From PFJX01 sp964393825 (GTDB lineage: Bacteria; Pseudomonadota; Gammaproteobacteria; Burkholderiales; Thiobacillaceae), in assembly GCA_964393825.1 (NCBI GenBank), contig CAYMUY010000016.1, positions 1 to 64,000 on the forward strand: DNA of 64,000 bases, in the 5' to 3' direction. The position numbers and the translations under genes are program-made. Numbering within the stretch: position 1 is the stretch's first letter; every line of letters begins with the position of its first letter. Below, piece by piece: positions 49,799 through 61,427 of the stretch. The notes beneath the pieces are model-generated. The model ran no database searches. It saw nothing but the letters and a program-made list of their open reading frames with translations, and was not told the DNA's origin.

Positions 49799-52018
49799 TC
49801 AACGCACGCGCGGCTCATCCTCGACCAGCACACGAGGCGTCAGAAAAATGAGCAACTCGCTCTTCTCGTCCTGTTTGACGTCGTTGCGGAACAGGTGGCC
49901 GAGGACCGGGAGGTCGCCCAGGAACGGAACCTTTTCCGTGTCGTTGCGCAGGGTCTGTTCGAAGATGCCGCCGAGCACGGCGGTCTCGCCGTTGTTGACG
50001 CGAACCTGGGTCTTCACCCGCTTGACGTTGATGGCGGGGCCGGCGCCGGGGACGGTTTCGCCCTGGGCGTCCTTCTGCACTTCCACGTTGAGGATGATGG
50101 CGTCGTTGTTGAGCACTTGCGGTGCGACCAGCAGACAGAGCAGCGCATCCTTGAACTGGACGTTGGTGCCGGTGTTGGCGCTGGCCGTGGCGTAGGGAAT
50201 CTGGCTGCCCTGGAGGATCACCGCGGGGCGCAGGTTGGTGGTGACCACGCGCGGGTTGGAGACGATCTTGCCGCGCTTGTCGAGTTCCATCGCCTGCAAC
50301 TCCAGGCTGAGGATGGCGGCGGTGGAGGCGTTGAAGATGCTGATGCCGAGGCTGCTGGGCGAGTTGCTACCCGACAGGGTGAGCCCCCCCAGATCGACGT
50401 TGGCGGTGGGCGCGCTGGCGGGGAGTCCGGTGGTGGCGTTGACGGCGGAGGTGCCGTAGGTGCCGGCACCCAGCCCGGTGTTGCCGATCTTGCCGCTGCC
50501 GCTGAAGCCGAGGCGGGCGCCGAGGCTGCGGCCGAACTTGTCATCGGCGACAACGATGCGGGCTTCGATCAACACCTGCTTGGACGGCACGTCGATTTCC
50601 TTGATGACGTTGGCGACGGCGGCATGACGGTCGGCGGTGTCGGTGACGATCAGGGTGTTGGTGGTGAGGTCATAGGAGGCACCGCCGCGGCTGGAGAGGA
50701 TGCGGTTGGCGCTGTTGACCTGGCCGGTCTGCGTGTTGGTCTGGCTGGTGGCATCGATGGCGCGGATGCTGGAGGCGCTGGGCGAGCAGGTGGCATCCTC
50801 GGCGACGTTGCTGGCCAGGCGGCTGCCGCCACTGAGCAGGTTCATGACCTCGTTGGCCTTGACGTAGTTGAGGCGGTAGGACTGGGTGACCAGGGCATCA
50901 AGCTCGGCCAGGGATTTCTTGGCTTCCAGTTCCAGCTTCTCCTTGGCGGCGAGTTCTTCTCGCGGGGCGATCCAGATGACGTTGCCGTTGGTGCGCTTGT
51001 CCAGGCCCTTGGCGCGAAGAATGATGTCGAGCGACTGATCCCAGGGCACGTCTTTCAGGCGCAGGGTGACATTGCCTGACACGGTATCGCTGGTGATGAT
51101 ATTGAGGCCGGTGAAGTCGGCGATGACCTGGAGCACGGCGCGGACTTCGACATTCTGGAAGTTGAGCGAAAGCTTCTCGCCGCTGTATTGCGGCTTGCCA
51201 TCCTGCGCTGCCTGCGGGCCTTCGAGCGAGCGGACTTCAAGGGTGAACTGGTTGCCGGCCTGGTAGGCGGAGTAATCCCACTTGCCCTTGGGCGTGATCA
51301 GCATGCGGGTGTTCTTGCCCTGGGTGAAGGTTTCGACCAGTTGCGCCGGTGTGGCGAAATCGGCCACATCCAGGCGACGCTGCAGCGGGCTGGGCAGGGA
51401 GGTGTTGAGGAAATCGACCTGGATGGCCCGGCCCTGCTGCTTGATGTCGACGCCGACGCCGGGGTCGGACAGGTTGACCATGATGCGCGACTCGCCTTCC
51501 TTGCCACGGCGGAAGTCGATGTCGCGAATGGCGTGCGGGCTTGCCGGGGCGGCGGCCTCGAAACGGGTAGGCACGGGAGCGCCGGGTTCGCTGCCGGCGG
51601 CCACGCGCAACACGGCCAGGACCAGATTGCGGTCATGGCGCAGTTCATAGGCAGCCGGTCCGTTGAGATTGAGCACGACGCGGGTGCGATCACCCGCCTG
51701 CGCCACCTGCCAGTTATTGACCGCCCCGCCCTCCAGTTTCTCGGAGTTTTTCGGCAGGGTATTGCCGGTGGCGGGAAAATCGAGCACCAGGCGATTTGGA
51801 TTGCTGGTCGAGAAGGCGATCGGTAGCTGCGCCACCGGATTCTTGAACACCAGTTTGACCACCTGGCTGTCGTTGTTGCCGCGTGCCAGGGTAATGGCGC
51901 TCAAGGTATTGCCCGCCGCACCGGTTTCGGCGCGTGCAGGCAGCGCCAGCAGCGCAACCGCGGCGAAGCAGAGGAAATGACGTACTGCCAGGGGCAAGGG
52001 GAAAAACTTCGCTGTCAT
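49799..52018 (-). CDS. pilQ: Type IV pilus secretin PilQ
   Basis: The 739-residue outer-membrane secretin has a signal peptide ending ARAE, two AMIN domains (about 40-280), an STN/N0 domain (ISLNFQNVEVRAVLQVIADFTG form near 290), an N1 domain and the C-terminal secretin gate (VQVRVNNGETAVLGGIF, PFLGDLPVLGHLFR). Between N1 and the core is a Ser/Thr-rich insert of about 45 residues with one Cys (near residues 400-445). It is the last gene of pilMNOPQ; AGGAG precedes ATG 52,018. Confidence 0.96.
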   Translation of the reverse strand: MTAKFFPLPLAVRHFLCFAAVALLALPARAETGAAGNTLSAITLARGNNDSQVVKLVFKNPVAQLPIAFSTSNPNRLVLDFPATGNTLPKNSEKLEGGAVNNWQVAQAGDRTRVVLNLNGPAAYELRHDRNLVLAVLRVAAGSEPGAPVPTRFEAAAPASPHAIRDIDFRRGKEGESRIMVNLSDPGVGVDIKQQGRAIQVDFLNTSLPSPLQRRLDVADFATPAQLVETFTQGKNTRMLITPKGKWDYSAYQAGNQFTLEVRSLEGPQAAQDGKPQYSGEKLSLNFQNVEVRAVLQVIADFTGLNIITSDTVSGNVTLRLKDVPWDQSLDIILRAKGLDKRTNGNVIWIAPREELAAKEKLELEAKKSLAELDALVTQSYRLNYVKANEVMNLLSGGSRLASNVAEDATCSPSASSIRAIDATSQTNTQTGQVNSANRILSSRGGASYDLTTNTLIVTDTADRHAAVANVIKEIDVPSKQVLIEARIVVADDKFGRSLGARLGFSGSGKIGNTGLGAGTYGTSAVNATTGLPASAPTANVDLGGLTLSGSNSPSSLGISIFNASTAAILSLELQAMELDKRGKIVSNPRVVTTNLRPAVILQGSQIPYATASANTGTNVQFKDALLCLLVAPQVLNNDAIILNVEVQKDAQGETVPGAGPAINVKRVKTQVRVNNGETAVLGGIFEQTLRNDTEKVPFLGDLPVLGHLFRNDVKQDEKSELLIFLTPRVLVEDEPRVR

Positions 52019-52023
52019 GCCAT

Positions 52024-52524
52024 TTACTCCTGAAGGGCCATGTTGGCCTTCGATTCTGTCCAGTCGCCGGCACCGTCCTGGACTATTTCCTTGATTTCGA
52101 TACTGGATTCACTGATGGAGAGGATGACGCCGAAGTTCTGGCCGATGTAATCCCCTTTCGCGACGCGATACAGCGTGCCGTCGGGACGGCGGACCAGGGC
52201 ATACAGGCGGCCGCCCTTTTCGAGGGTCCCGACCATGCGCAGGCTGTCCAGCGGCTCCTGCTCGAGCGGCCCTTTTGGCCGGTTGAGGTCGGGTTGAACG
52301 GCGCCGCCGCCCTTGCCCGCTTTCATGCTGCGCGGCCGGAACGGGTCGGGTAGTTCACCGGGATCGTAGGTGAATTCTTCCTGTGCCTTGACCGCCGGCA
52401 AGGGTTCGAGCTTCTGCTGGGCGCCTTTGCCCGATTCGGCCAGGAAACCGCGCAGATCCGCGAATTCGTCCTGGGCGCACCCCGAGAGCAGGACAAGCGG
52501 CAGCAGCCAGATCACCTTGGTCAC
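52024..52524 (-). CDS. pilP: Type IV pilus lipoprotein PilP
   Basis: The 166-residue lipoprotein has a signal ending LLSGC, an unstructured linker and a C-terminal beta domain (MVGTLEKGGRLYALVRRPDGTLYRVAKGDYIGQNFG). It links PilNO in the inner membrane to PilQ. It starts at GTG 52,524, overlapping the pilO stop. Confidence 0.95.
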   Translation of the reverse strand: MTKVIWLLPLVLLSGCAQDEFADLRGFLAESGKGAQQKLEPLPAVKAQEEFTYDPGELPDPFRPRSMKAGKGGGAVQPDLNRPKGPLEQEPLDSLRMVGTLEKGGRLYALVRRPDGTLYRVAKGDYIGQNFGVILSISESSIEIKEIVQDGAGDWTESKANMALQE

Positions 52525-53138
52525 TTCTTGCCCCCCTGCTGTTTCTTGGCGGCAGCCAGTTCATTCTCGTCGAGATAGCGATAGGTCTGGATACGGGCAT
52601 CCATGTTCAGGATGCCTTCCTTGACGGGCATCAGGCTGATGTCATGCAGGGTCACGATGCGCGGCAACTTGGACAGATCGCCTACGAAACTGGCGATGTC
52701 GTGATAGCGGCCGGTGACCTTGATCGCCACCGGCAGGGTGGCGTAGAACTCCGCCATGCTTTCGCTGCCGGGGCGGAACAGTTCGAAGTCGAGCCCGTGC
52801 CCGACACCGGCCTGGTTGATATCGGTCAGCAGGGCATCCATTTCGGAACGGTTGGGCAACTGGCGCAGCAGCGAGGCGAGCGATTGCTCGACGTCGGTGA
52901 GCCGCTGCTTGTAGGCGGCATAGTTGAAGGCAAGCGCTTTCTTGCTGGTATAGGCCTCGCGCAGCGACTGCTCTTCCACCCGCGCGGCGTTGAGCTGTTG
53001 AATGCTGTCCGACCACAGCAGATACCAGCCGCCGGCAAGCACCGCCACCAGAAGCACGACCAGCGCCAGGGCGCGCACCGCCAGTGGCGCATTGGCGATG
53101 TCCTTCAGGTCGAGATTGTTGAGATCGGAGAAATTCAT
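52521..53138 (-). CDS. pilO: Type IV pilus inner-membrane protein PilO
   Basis: The 205-residue protein has one helix (ALALVVLLVAVLAGGWYLLW), a coiled coil and a ferredoxin-like periplasmic domain (FRPGSESMAEFYATLPVAIKVTGRYHDIASFVG). It pairs with PilN. It overlaps both neighbours by four bases. Confidence 0.95.
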   Translation of the reverse strand: MNFSDLNNLDLKDIANAPLAVRALALVVLLVAVLAGGWYLLWSDSIQQLNAARVEEQSLREAYTSKKALAFNYAAYKQRLTDVEQSLASLLRQLPNRSEMDALLTDINQAGVGHGLDFELFRPGSESMAEFYATLPVAIKVTGRYHDIASFVGDLSKLPRIVTLHDISLMPVKEGILNMDARIQTYRYLDENELAAAKKQQGGKK

Positions 53139-53707
53139 GGTTTCCCCGTCTTCTGTGCTTGGGGATGGGTGACTTTCACATTCAGGGAGAATTCATTGAC
53201 CCGGAGGTTGCCAACTTGCGCCGCCTTGACTTCGACCAGGGACGGATCCTGGAACAGGGCGGTTTCTTCCAGCGCCCGCATGTAAGTGGAGACGCGGGCG
53301 CTGGACTGGGCATAGCCGTTCAGCGCCAGGTTGTCGCCAGTCTGCTTGATGCTTTTCAGGTACAGCCCCTCGGGCAGGCGGCGCGCCAGTTCGTCGAACA
53401 GGCGAACGGCCTCGGTACGATTGCCTTGCAGCGATTCCACCACGTTCTTGCGCGCCAGGAGGTCATCGGTCTTCTCTCGCAGCTGTTTGATCTCGGCGAT
53501 CTGTTTGTCGAGCTTGGCGATTTCCTCGCGCAGGAAGGTATTGCGCCGATCCTGCGCGCCCTTCGCGTTGGCGAGCTGCATCTGGCCGATGGCGACCGCC
53601 GCCAGGCCGATCCCGGCCACCGCCACGGCGAGCAGCGTGAACAGACGTTGCTGCTGCGCGCGGCGCAGCTGGCGGTGAGGCAGGAGGTTGATGCGGATGG
53701 CGCTCAT
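53135..53707 (-). CDS. pilN: Type IV pilus inner-membrane protein PilN
   Basis: The 190-residue protein begins with the conserved INLLPHR cytoplasmic motif that docks into PilM, then one helix (LFTLLAVAVAGIGLAAVAIG), a coiled coil and a small periplasmic domain. It overlaps pilM and pilO by ATGA. Confidence 0.95.
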   Translation of the reverse strand: MSAIRINLLPHRQLRRAQQQRLFTLLAVAVAGIGLAAVAIGQMQLANAKGAQDRRNTFLREEIAKLDKQIAEIKQLREKTDDLLARKNVVESLQGNRTEAVRLFDELARRLPEGLYLKSIKQTGDNLALNGYAQSSARVSTYMRALEETALFQDPSLVEVKAAQVGNLRVNEFSLNVKVTHPQAQKTGKP

Positions 53708-54783
53708 GTCGGATCGAACTTGCGCAAGGCGAGACCGCAGGCAACGAACAGCGCCGGCGCCTCGGAGGCGAGCTGACGAGCCTTGACCTGGCTGGATACC
53801 GCCATTTTCGCGAAGGGATTGGCAATCAGGGTGCTGGTCTGCATCTTGCCGTGCACCACGTCATCCAGCCCGGGAATGGCCGCGCAGCCGCCGGCCAGGA
53901 GAATGTGATCAACCGACTGATGCGAGGAGGCGGAAAAGAACAATTGCATCGCGCGGCTGATCTCCAGCGCGACCGTATCAAGAAAGGGTTGCAGCACCTC
54001 GGACTCATAGCTGTCCGGCAGCAGGCCCTTGCGTTTGGCGTCCTCCGCCTCTTCCATGGGCAGGTCGAAGCGACGCGCGATCTCGCTGCTGAGGGTGTTG
54101 CCACCGAGGCTGTGCTCGCGCTGGTAGACCGGCTGGTTGTCGTGCAGCACATTGACATGGGTGGTGTTGGCGCCGATGTCAATGATGGCGACGGTCTGCC
54201 CCCGACCGTTGTCGGGCAGGTGGAAGGCCATCTGCTCGAATGCGGTCAAGGTGGCGAAGGCGTCGACATCCATGATGACGCTCTTCAGGCCCACGGCTTC
54301 CGCCAGCGCCACCCGCTCCTCGACGCGGTCGCGCCGGGAAACCACGACGAGGGCATCGTTTTCGCCAGGATTACGGGCGTTCGGCCCGAGCACCTGGTAA
54401 TCGAGACTGACCTCATCGAGGGAGAAGGCCGCCATCTGGTTGGCTTCGGCGGTGACCTGGGTATCGATCTCCGCTTCGCTGGCCCCGGCGGGAAGCAGGA
54501 TTTTCTTGGTGATGACCGCGGAAGCGGGCAACGCCAGCGCCACCTCGCGGGTCCTGCTGTCCAGCGCTTTCCAGCACTCCCGAAGGGCGGCCTCGACCAG
54601 ATCGGGTTTCGCGATGGCGCCATCGGCGACCGCTTCCTTGGGAAGGTTCACGATGGCGTATCGCTCGACCCGGCGCATCTCCTTGCCGCTGCGGCCGAGC
54701 TCAAGCATTTTCACGGCCGATGAGCTAATATCGACCCCGATCAGCGGGCGGTACCCTCGGCCTGGAAACGCGATTCTCAACAA
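53704..54783 (-). CDS. pilM: Type IV pilus actin-like ATPase PilM
   Basis: The 359-residue cytoplasmic protein has the actin/FtsA-like phosphate motifs GVDISSSAVKMLEL and AIIDIGANTTHVNVL and the adenosine motif ILLAGGCAAIPGL. It binds the PilN tail. No ATG is available at the N-terminus; two adjacent TTG codons (54,783 and 54,780) follow AAAGGGGAA, so the start is TTG. It is divergent from ponA across 129 bases. Confidence 0.94.
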   Translation of the reverse strand: MLRIAFPGRGYRPLIGVDISSSAVKMLELGRSGKEMRRVERYAIVNLPKEAVADGAIAKPDLVEAALRECWKALDSRTREVALALPASAVITKKILLPAGASEAEIDTQVTAEANQMAAFSLDEVSLDYQVLGPNARNPGENDALVVVSRRDRVEERVALAEAVGLKSVIMDVDAFATLTAFEQMAFHLPDNGRGQTVAIIDIGANTTHVNVLHDNQPVYQREHSLGGNTLSSEIARRFDLPMEEAEDAKRKGLLPDSYESEVLQPFLDTVALEISRAMQLFFSASSHQSVDHILLAGGCAAIPGLDDVVHGKMQTSTLIANPFAKMAVSSQVKARQLASEAPALFVACGLALRKFDPT

Positions 54784-54912
54784 ATTCCCCTTTGCATACG
54801 CCCGGTTCGAGCGCTTATTTAATAAGATGCGCTAAATCCTAGCAACAACTTCATCATTTCGCACAAGTAATTTTCTGTCGCCCCTCACTCCACCCCTCAT
54901 CCAGAGTTCGAC

Positions 54913-57314
<2,402 letters not shown>

Positions 57315-57315
<1 letters not shown>

Positions 57316-57878
57316 TGGCCACGTCGCGTGAAGTGCGTGCGCCGCAGGCGCGCGTTCTCGTCGCGGAATTGGCCGCGCGCCTCATGGCGGAGCACGGCCT
57401 GCGCGACTATGCCCTTGCCAAGCGCAAGGCAGCCCGGCAACTCGGCCTGCCGGAAGGGGTCCGCATGCCCAGCAACGAGGAAGTCGATGCCGCGCTGGCC
57501 GAGCGGCAGGCCTTGTTCGAGCCCGAGGAACAGGCCAGCCTGCTCGCCGACCTGAGGGAACAGGCGCGAGACGTGATGCGCGTATTCGCCCGCTTCGAGC
57601 CGGTTCTGACCGGTGCCGTGGTTTCCGGCATCGTGTCCGAACACAGCCTGATCGAACTCGAAATCGCCGACGATGCCAGCAAGGATTTCGAACAGTTCCT
57701 GGTCAACCGGGAGATCGGCTACAAGGTCCAGGACCGGGCCGGTCGCATGGCCTATCTGATCTACGCCGAACCGGCGGACGTCCAGGTACGCCTGGTCAGT
57801 CGGGAGTCCCGGCACGGGCATGTGCCGCGCCTGTCCCTGGAACGACTGGAAAAACTGATCGCCGAAACCGCCCCGTGA
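57315..57878 (+). CDS. Conserved hypothetical protein downstream of ponA
   Basis: The 187-residue protein has a helical N-terminal half with RDYALAKRKAARQLGLPEGVRMPSNEEVDAAL and a C-terminal alpha/beta half (VVSGIVSEHSLIELEIADDASKDFEQFLVNREIGYK) that recalls a nucleotidyltransferase fold without a clear GS...DxD site. Its ATG shares one base with the ponA stop (TGATG), so it is translated with ponA. The function is unknown. Confidence 0.75.
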
Positions 57879-57987
57879 TCGCCCCGCCAGCGTCTACAAT
57901 GCGCGCCGCAACACAGACATCGCGCCACCGCACGGGAGTATGCAGGGTGCCAGACCATTCGCTAGAGGACGTTTGCCCGCCTAGTCC

Positions 57988-59373
57988 ATGATCCGCTTCT
58001 TTCGTCACTATATTTCGGTGAGCATGCTGCTGCTCATGGTGCTGGAATTCCTGGTGTTCTATTTCGCCAGCGACTTTTCCGCCGAGCGGCATGGTCAGAC
58101 CCTGTTCACGGCGCGTCCGGATACGGTCGTCTACAAACCCTGGCTGTTCGCCGCCGTGCTGACGCTGCTCAGTTCCATGTTCGACCTCTACGGCTGGGCC
58201 TGGACCATCGGCCTGCGCAGCCTGTTCCTGCGCGTGGCCGGCTGCTTCGCGGTCAGCGGCCTGCTGCTCTACTCGGGTTCGCTGATCCTGCCCGAGGTCT
58301 TCGCCAGCAATGGTGAACTGCTCTCGGCCATGGTGATTTCCTGCCTGTCCATCATCCTGATGCGCTTGTTGTTCATCGAATGGGACAAGGTCGATCTGTT
58401 CAAGAGGCGAGTGCTGGTTCTGGGTACCGGCAGCCGCGCCGCCAAGATCGACGAACTTGCCAACCAGGGCCAGGCGCAAGGGCTCAACATCGTCGGCTAC
58501 CTGCCGATGGGTTCCACGCACAACTATGTCCCGCACGACCGGATCCTGGCGGATACCAGCGGCATCGGCGAGGTGGTGGACCGGTTGGCCATCGACGAAA
58601 TCGTTGTCGCCATCCGGGAGCGCCGCGGTGGCGGACTGCCGGTATCCGAACTGCTGGAATGCAAGCTGCGCGGCATCAGTGTGCTCGACCTGCCGGCCTT
58701 CTTCGAGCGCCAGACCGGGATACTGCCTCTGGAAGCGATCAATGCCAGCTGGATGATTTTTTCCGATGGATTCAGCCAGGGCGTCGGACGCGACCTGATC
58801 AAGCGCCTGTTCGACCTCATGGTCAGTGGTGCCTTCCTCCTGGTCACCCTGCCCATCATGCTGCTCACCGGTCTGCTGATCCGCCTGGAGAGTAGTGGAC
58901 CGATGTTCTACACCCAGGTGCGCGTCGGCCAGTACGGCAAACCCTTCACCATCTACAAGTTCCGCAGCATGTACACCGATGCGGAGAAGGATGGCCGTCC
59001 GGTCTGGGCCGCCCATAACGATGACCGCACCACCCGCATCGGGCGCCTGATCCGTCGCCTGCGCATCGACGAATTGCCACAGACCATCAATGTCTTCCTC
59101 GGCCAGATGAGCTTTGTCGGTCCTCGCCCGGAACGCCCCTATTTCGTCGAGGAACTGGCCGCGCAGATCCCTTTCTTCCACGCCCGCCATAGCGTCAAGC
59201 CCGGCATCACCGGTTGGGCCCAGGTGAAGTTTCCCTATGGCGCGAGTGTCGAGGACGCCATGTCGAAGCTTCAGTACGACCTCTACTATGTGAAAAACCA
59301 CAGCCTCTTTCTTGACCTCATGATCCTGCTCCAGACAGCCCAGGTCGTGGTCCTGGGCAAGGGAGTGCGCTGA
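57988..59373 (+). CDS. XrtA/PEP-CTERM-system bacterial sugar transferase
   Basis: The 461-residue protein has four N-terminal helices, a nucleotide-binding-like CoA-binding domain (RVLVLGTGSRAAKIDEL) and a C-terminal initiating sugar-phosphate transferase (KRLFDLMVSGAFLLVTLPIMLLTGLLIRL, YKFRSMYTDAE, RLRIDELPQTINVFLGQMSFVGPRPERP). It matches the glycosyltransferase regularly encoded with prsK and prsR. It moves a sugar phosphate to undecaprenyl phosphate. It is thus a second initiating enzyme besides the WecA-like one. Its stop shares a base with the prsK start (TGATG). Confidence 0.92.
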   Translation: MIRFFRHYISVSMLLLMVLEFLVFYFASDFSAERHGQTLFTARPDTVVYKPWLFAAVLTLLSSMFDLYGWAWTIGLRSLFLRVAGCFAVSGLLLYSGSLILPEVFASNGELLSAMVISCLSIILMRLLFIEWDKVDLFKRRVLVLGTGSRAAKIDELANQGQAQGLNIVGYLPMGSTHNYVPHDRILADTSGIGEVVDRLAIDEIVVAIRERRGGGLPVSELLECKLRGISVLDLPAFFERQTGILPLEAINASWMIFSDGFSQGVGRDLIKRLFDLMVSGAFLLVTLPIMLLTGLLIRLESSGPMFYTQVRVGQYGKPFTIYKFRSMYTDAEKDGRPVWAAHNDDRTTRIGRLIRRLRIDELPQTINVFLGQMSFVGPRPERPYFVEELAAQIPFFHARHSVKPGITGWAQVKFPYGASVEDAMSKLQYDLYYVKNHSLFLDLMILLQTAQVVVLGKGVR

Positions 59374-61427
59374 TGCTGGTTGCCAGCGCGAGCTACGGCC
59401 TCGGCGCCGTGGCTTTCGCCTTGCTGGCCCTGGCCTGTCTGCGCTCAGTCAACACCGAGCTCCGCATGGCGCGGCCCGCGGCGATCACCAGCCTCTGGGC
59501 GCTGTTCGCGGCGGGTCAGGCCGGCTTCGGCGTCGGCATGGAAGTGGTGGCCCTGCTGGAAATGGCCCGGGACATGGCCTGGCTCTGGTTCCTCTGGCAG
59601 GGCGTGAAGCGGCTCAGCGCCGAGGACAGTCCGGACTCGCCCGGGCTCGCCGGATTGGGCCGGGGTCTGCTGTTGATCGGGGTCGCCGCCCTCGTGGCGC
59701 AGACCGTCGCCCTGTTCTGGCCGGGGAGGCTCACCAGCCTCCTGGCCTATGTGGTGATTCCCAACCTGATGGCCATCTTCGGCATGGTTCTGGTGGAGCA
59801 GTTCTATCGCAATGCCCGCCCGCAGGAGCGCTGGGGCATCAAGTTTCTTTCCCTGGCACTGGGCGGCCTGTTCGCCTTCGATTTCTATCTGTACTCGGAA
59901 GCTATGCTGTTCAGCGGGGTGTCGCCGGACACATGGTCCGCGCGTGGCGCCATCAACGCACTACTGGTGCCGTTCTTCTGGATTTCCCTGCGGCGGCGCC
60001 CAGACAACCGGCCGTTGTCCATTTCCCATCGCATGGCCTTCCACTCCGTGGCCCTGGTCGGCGCCGGCATCTACCTCATCCTCATGGCTGCGGCCGGCTA
60101 CTACCTGCGCATCGTTGGCGGCGACTGGGGCACGCTGCTGCAGACCGTATTCCTGTTCGGCGCCATCGCCCTGCTACTGGTCACGGTCTTTTCCGGGCTG
60201 GCGCGCGCACGCTTGCGAGTCTTCCTGTCCAAGCATTTCTTCCACTATCGCTACGACTACCGGGAAGAGTGGCTGCGCTTCACCACCTTGCTGGCCGCCG
60301 GCACACCCGGTGCGCGGGTCTATGAGCGCAGCCTCGAGGCGATGGCGGGCCTTGCTGAAAGTCCCGCTGCCGCGCTCTGGCTGAAGCAGGAAGACGGCCA
60401 CTTTCGCCGCACCGCCCACTGGAACTGGTCAGACCTGGATGGGCAGTTCTCCAGCGACCACCCTTTCGCGGTGTTCCTGGCCACCAGCCATTGGGTGCTT
60501 GACCTTCACGAGTGCGAGGACCAACCGGAACTGCTCGGAGATGCCGCGCCACCCGCCTGGCTGGCCGGCGATGCCCGCGCCTGGCTGGTGATCCCCCTGC
60601 TCTGGCACGAGAGCCTGATCGGCGTCATGGTGCTGGCGGACTCCCTGGGCAAGGTCACCTTCGACTGGGAGGTCAGCGATCTGTTGAAAACCGCCGCGCG
60701 CCAGGCCAGCGCCCATATTGCCCAGGCGCGGGACGCGGAGGCCCTGACCGTGGCGCGCCAGTTCGAATCCTTCAACCGCGCCGCGGCCTTCGTGGTGCAT
60801 GACATCAAGAACCTGGTCGCACAACTCTCCCTGCTGCTGGCCAACGCGGAACGGCACAAGCACAAACCGGAGTTCCAGGAAGACATGCTGGCGACCATCG
60901 AAAGCTCGGTCGCGCGGATGAACCGCATGCTGATCAAACTCCGCGACAAACCGGATGCCGCGAGCAGTAGCGAAGTGCCCCTGGCTGACTTGCTGGAAGA
61001 AGTCATCCGCTCCAAGAACGCGTTCAGTCTCAAACCCACACTCCACATCCTGGCCCAGGGTGTCAACGTTCGCGCCGAGCGGGAAAAGCTCACGCGCGTG
61101 GTCGGCCACATCGTGCAAAACGCCATCGAAGCCACGCCGTACACGGGAAAAGTGAGTGTTACACTCAAAGTGGATGATCACTGGGCGGAAATCGAGGTAG
61201 CGGATACCGGTGCCGGCATGGACGCGGTCTTTATTCGCGAACGACTGTTTCAACCCTTCGATTCCACCAAGGGAACCGGCATGGGAATTGGTGCCTATGA
61301 ATGCAAATCCTATGTCCAGGAACTGGGTGGCGACATCATGGTCGAGAGCCGCCCAGGAGAAGGCAGCCGGTTCACCTTGCGTTTCCCGTTACCCTCTCCA
61401 GCCATCAACCGACACCCTGAGACATGA
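59373..61427 (+). CDS. prsK: XrtA/PEP-CTERM-system histidine kinase PrsK
   Basis: The 684-residue sensor kinase has nine or so N-terminal helices, a GAF-type domain (about 300-445), an H-box FVVHDIKNLVAQL near residue 472, an N-box HIVQNAIEATPY, and G-boxes VADTGAGMD and GTGMGIGAYE. It should phosphorylate PrsR, whose start overlaps its stop (ATGA). The signal sensed is unknown. Confidence 0.95.
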   Translation: MLVASASYGLGAVAFALLALACLRSVNTELRMARPAAITSLWALFAAGQAGFGVGMEVVALLEMARDMAWLWFLWQGVKRLSAEDSPDSPGLAGLGRGLLLIGVAALVAQTVALFWPGRLTSLLAYVVIPNLMAIFGMVLVEQFYRNARPQERWGIKFLSLALGGLFAFDFYLYSEAMLFSGVSPDTWSARGAINALLVPFFWISLRRRPDNRPLSISHRMAFHSVALVGAGIYLILMAAAGYYLRIVGGDWGTLLQTVFLFGAIALLLVTVFSGLARARLRVFLSKHFFHYRYDYREEWLRFTTLLAAGTPGARVYERSLEAMAGLAESPAAALWLKQEDGHFRRTAHWNWSDLDGQFSSDHPFAVFLATSHWVLDLHECEDQPELLGDAAPPAWLAGDARAWLVIPLLWHESLIGVMVLADSLGKVTFDWEVSDLLKTAARQASAHIAQARDAEALTVARQFESFNRAAAFVVHDIKNLVAQLSLLLANAERHKHKPEFQEDMLATIESSVARMNRMLIKLRDKPDAASSSEVPLADLLEEVIRSKNAFSLKPTLHILAQGVNVRAEREKLTRVVGHIVQNAIEATPYTGKVSVTLKVDDHWAEIEVADTGAGMDAVFIRERLFQPFDSTKGTGMGIGAYECKSYVQELGGDIMVESRPGEGSRFTLRFPLPSPAINRHPET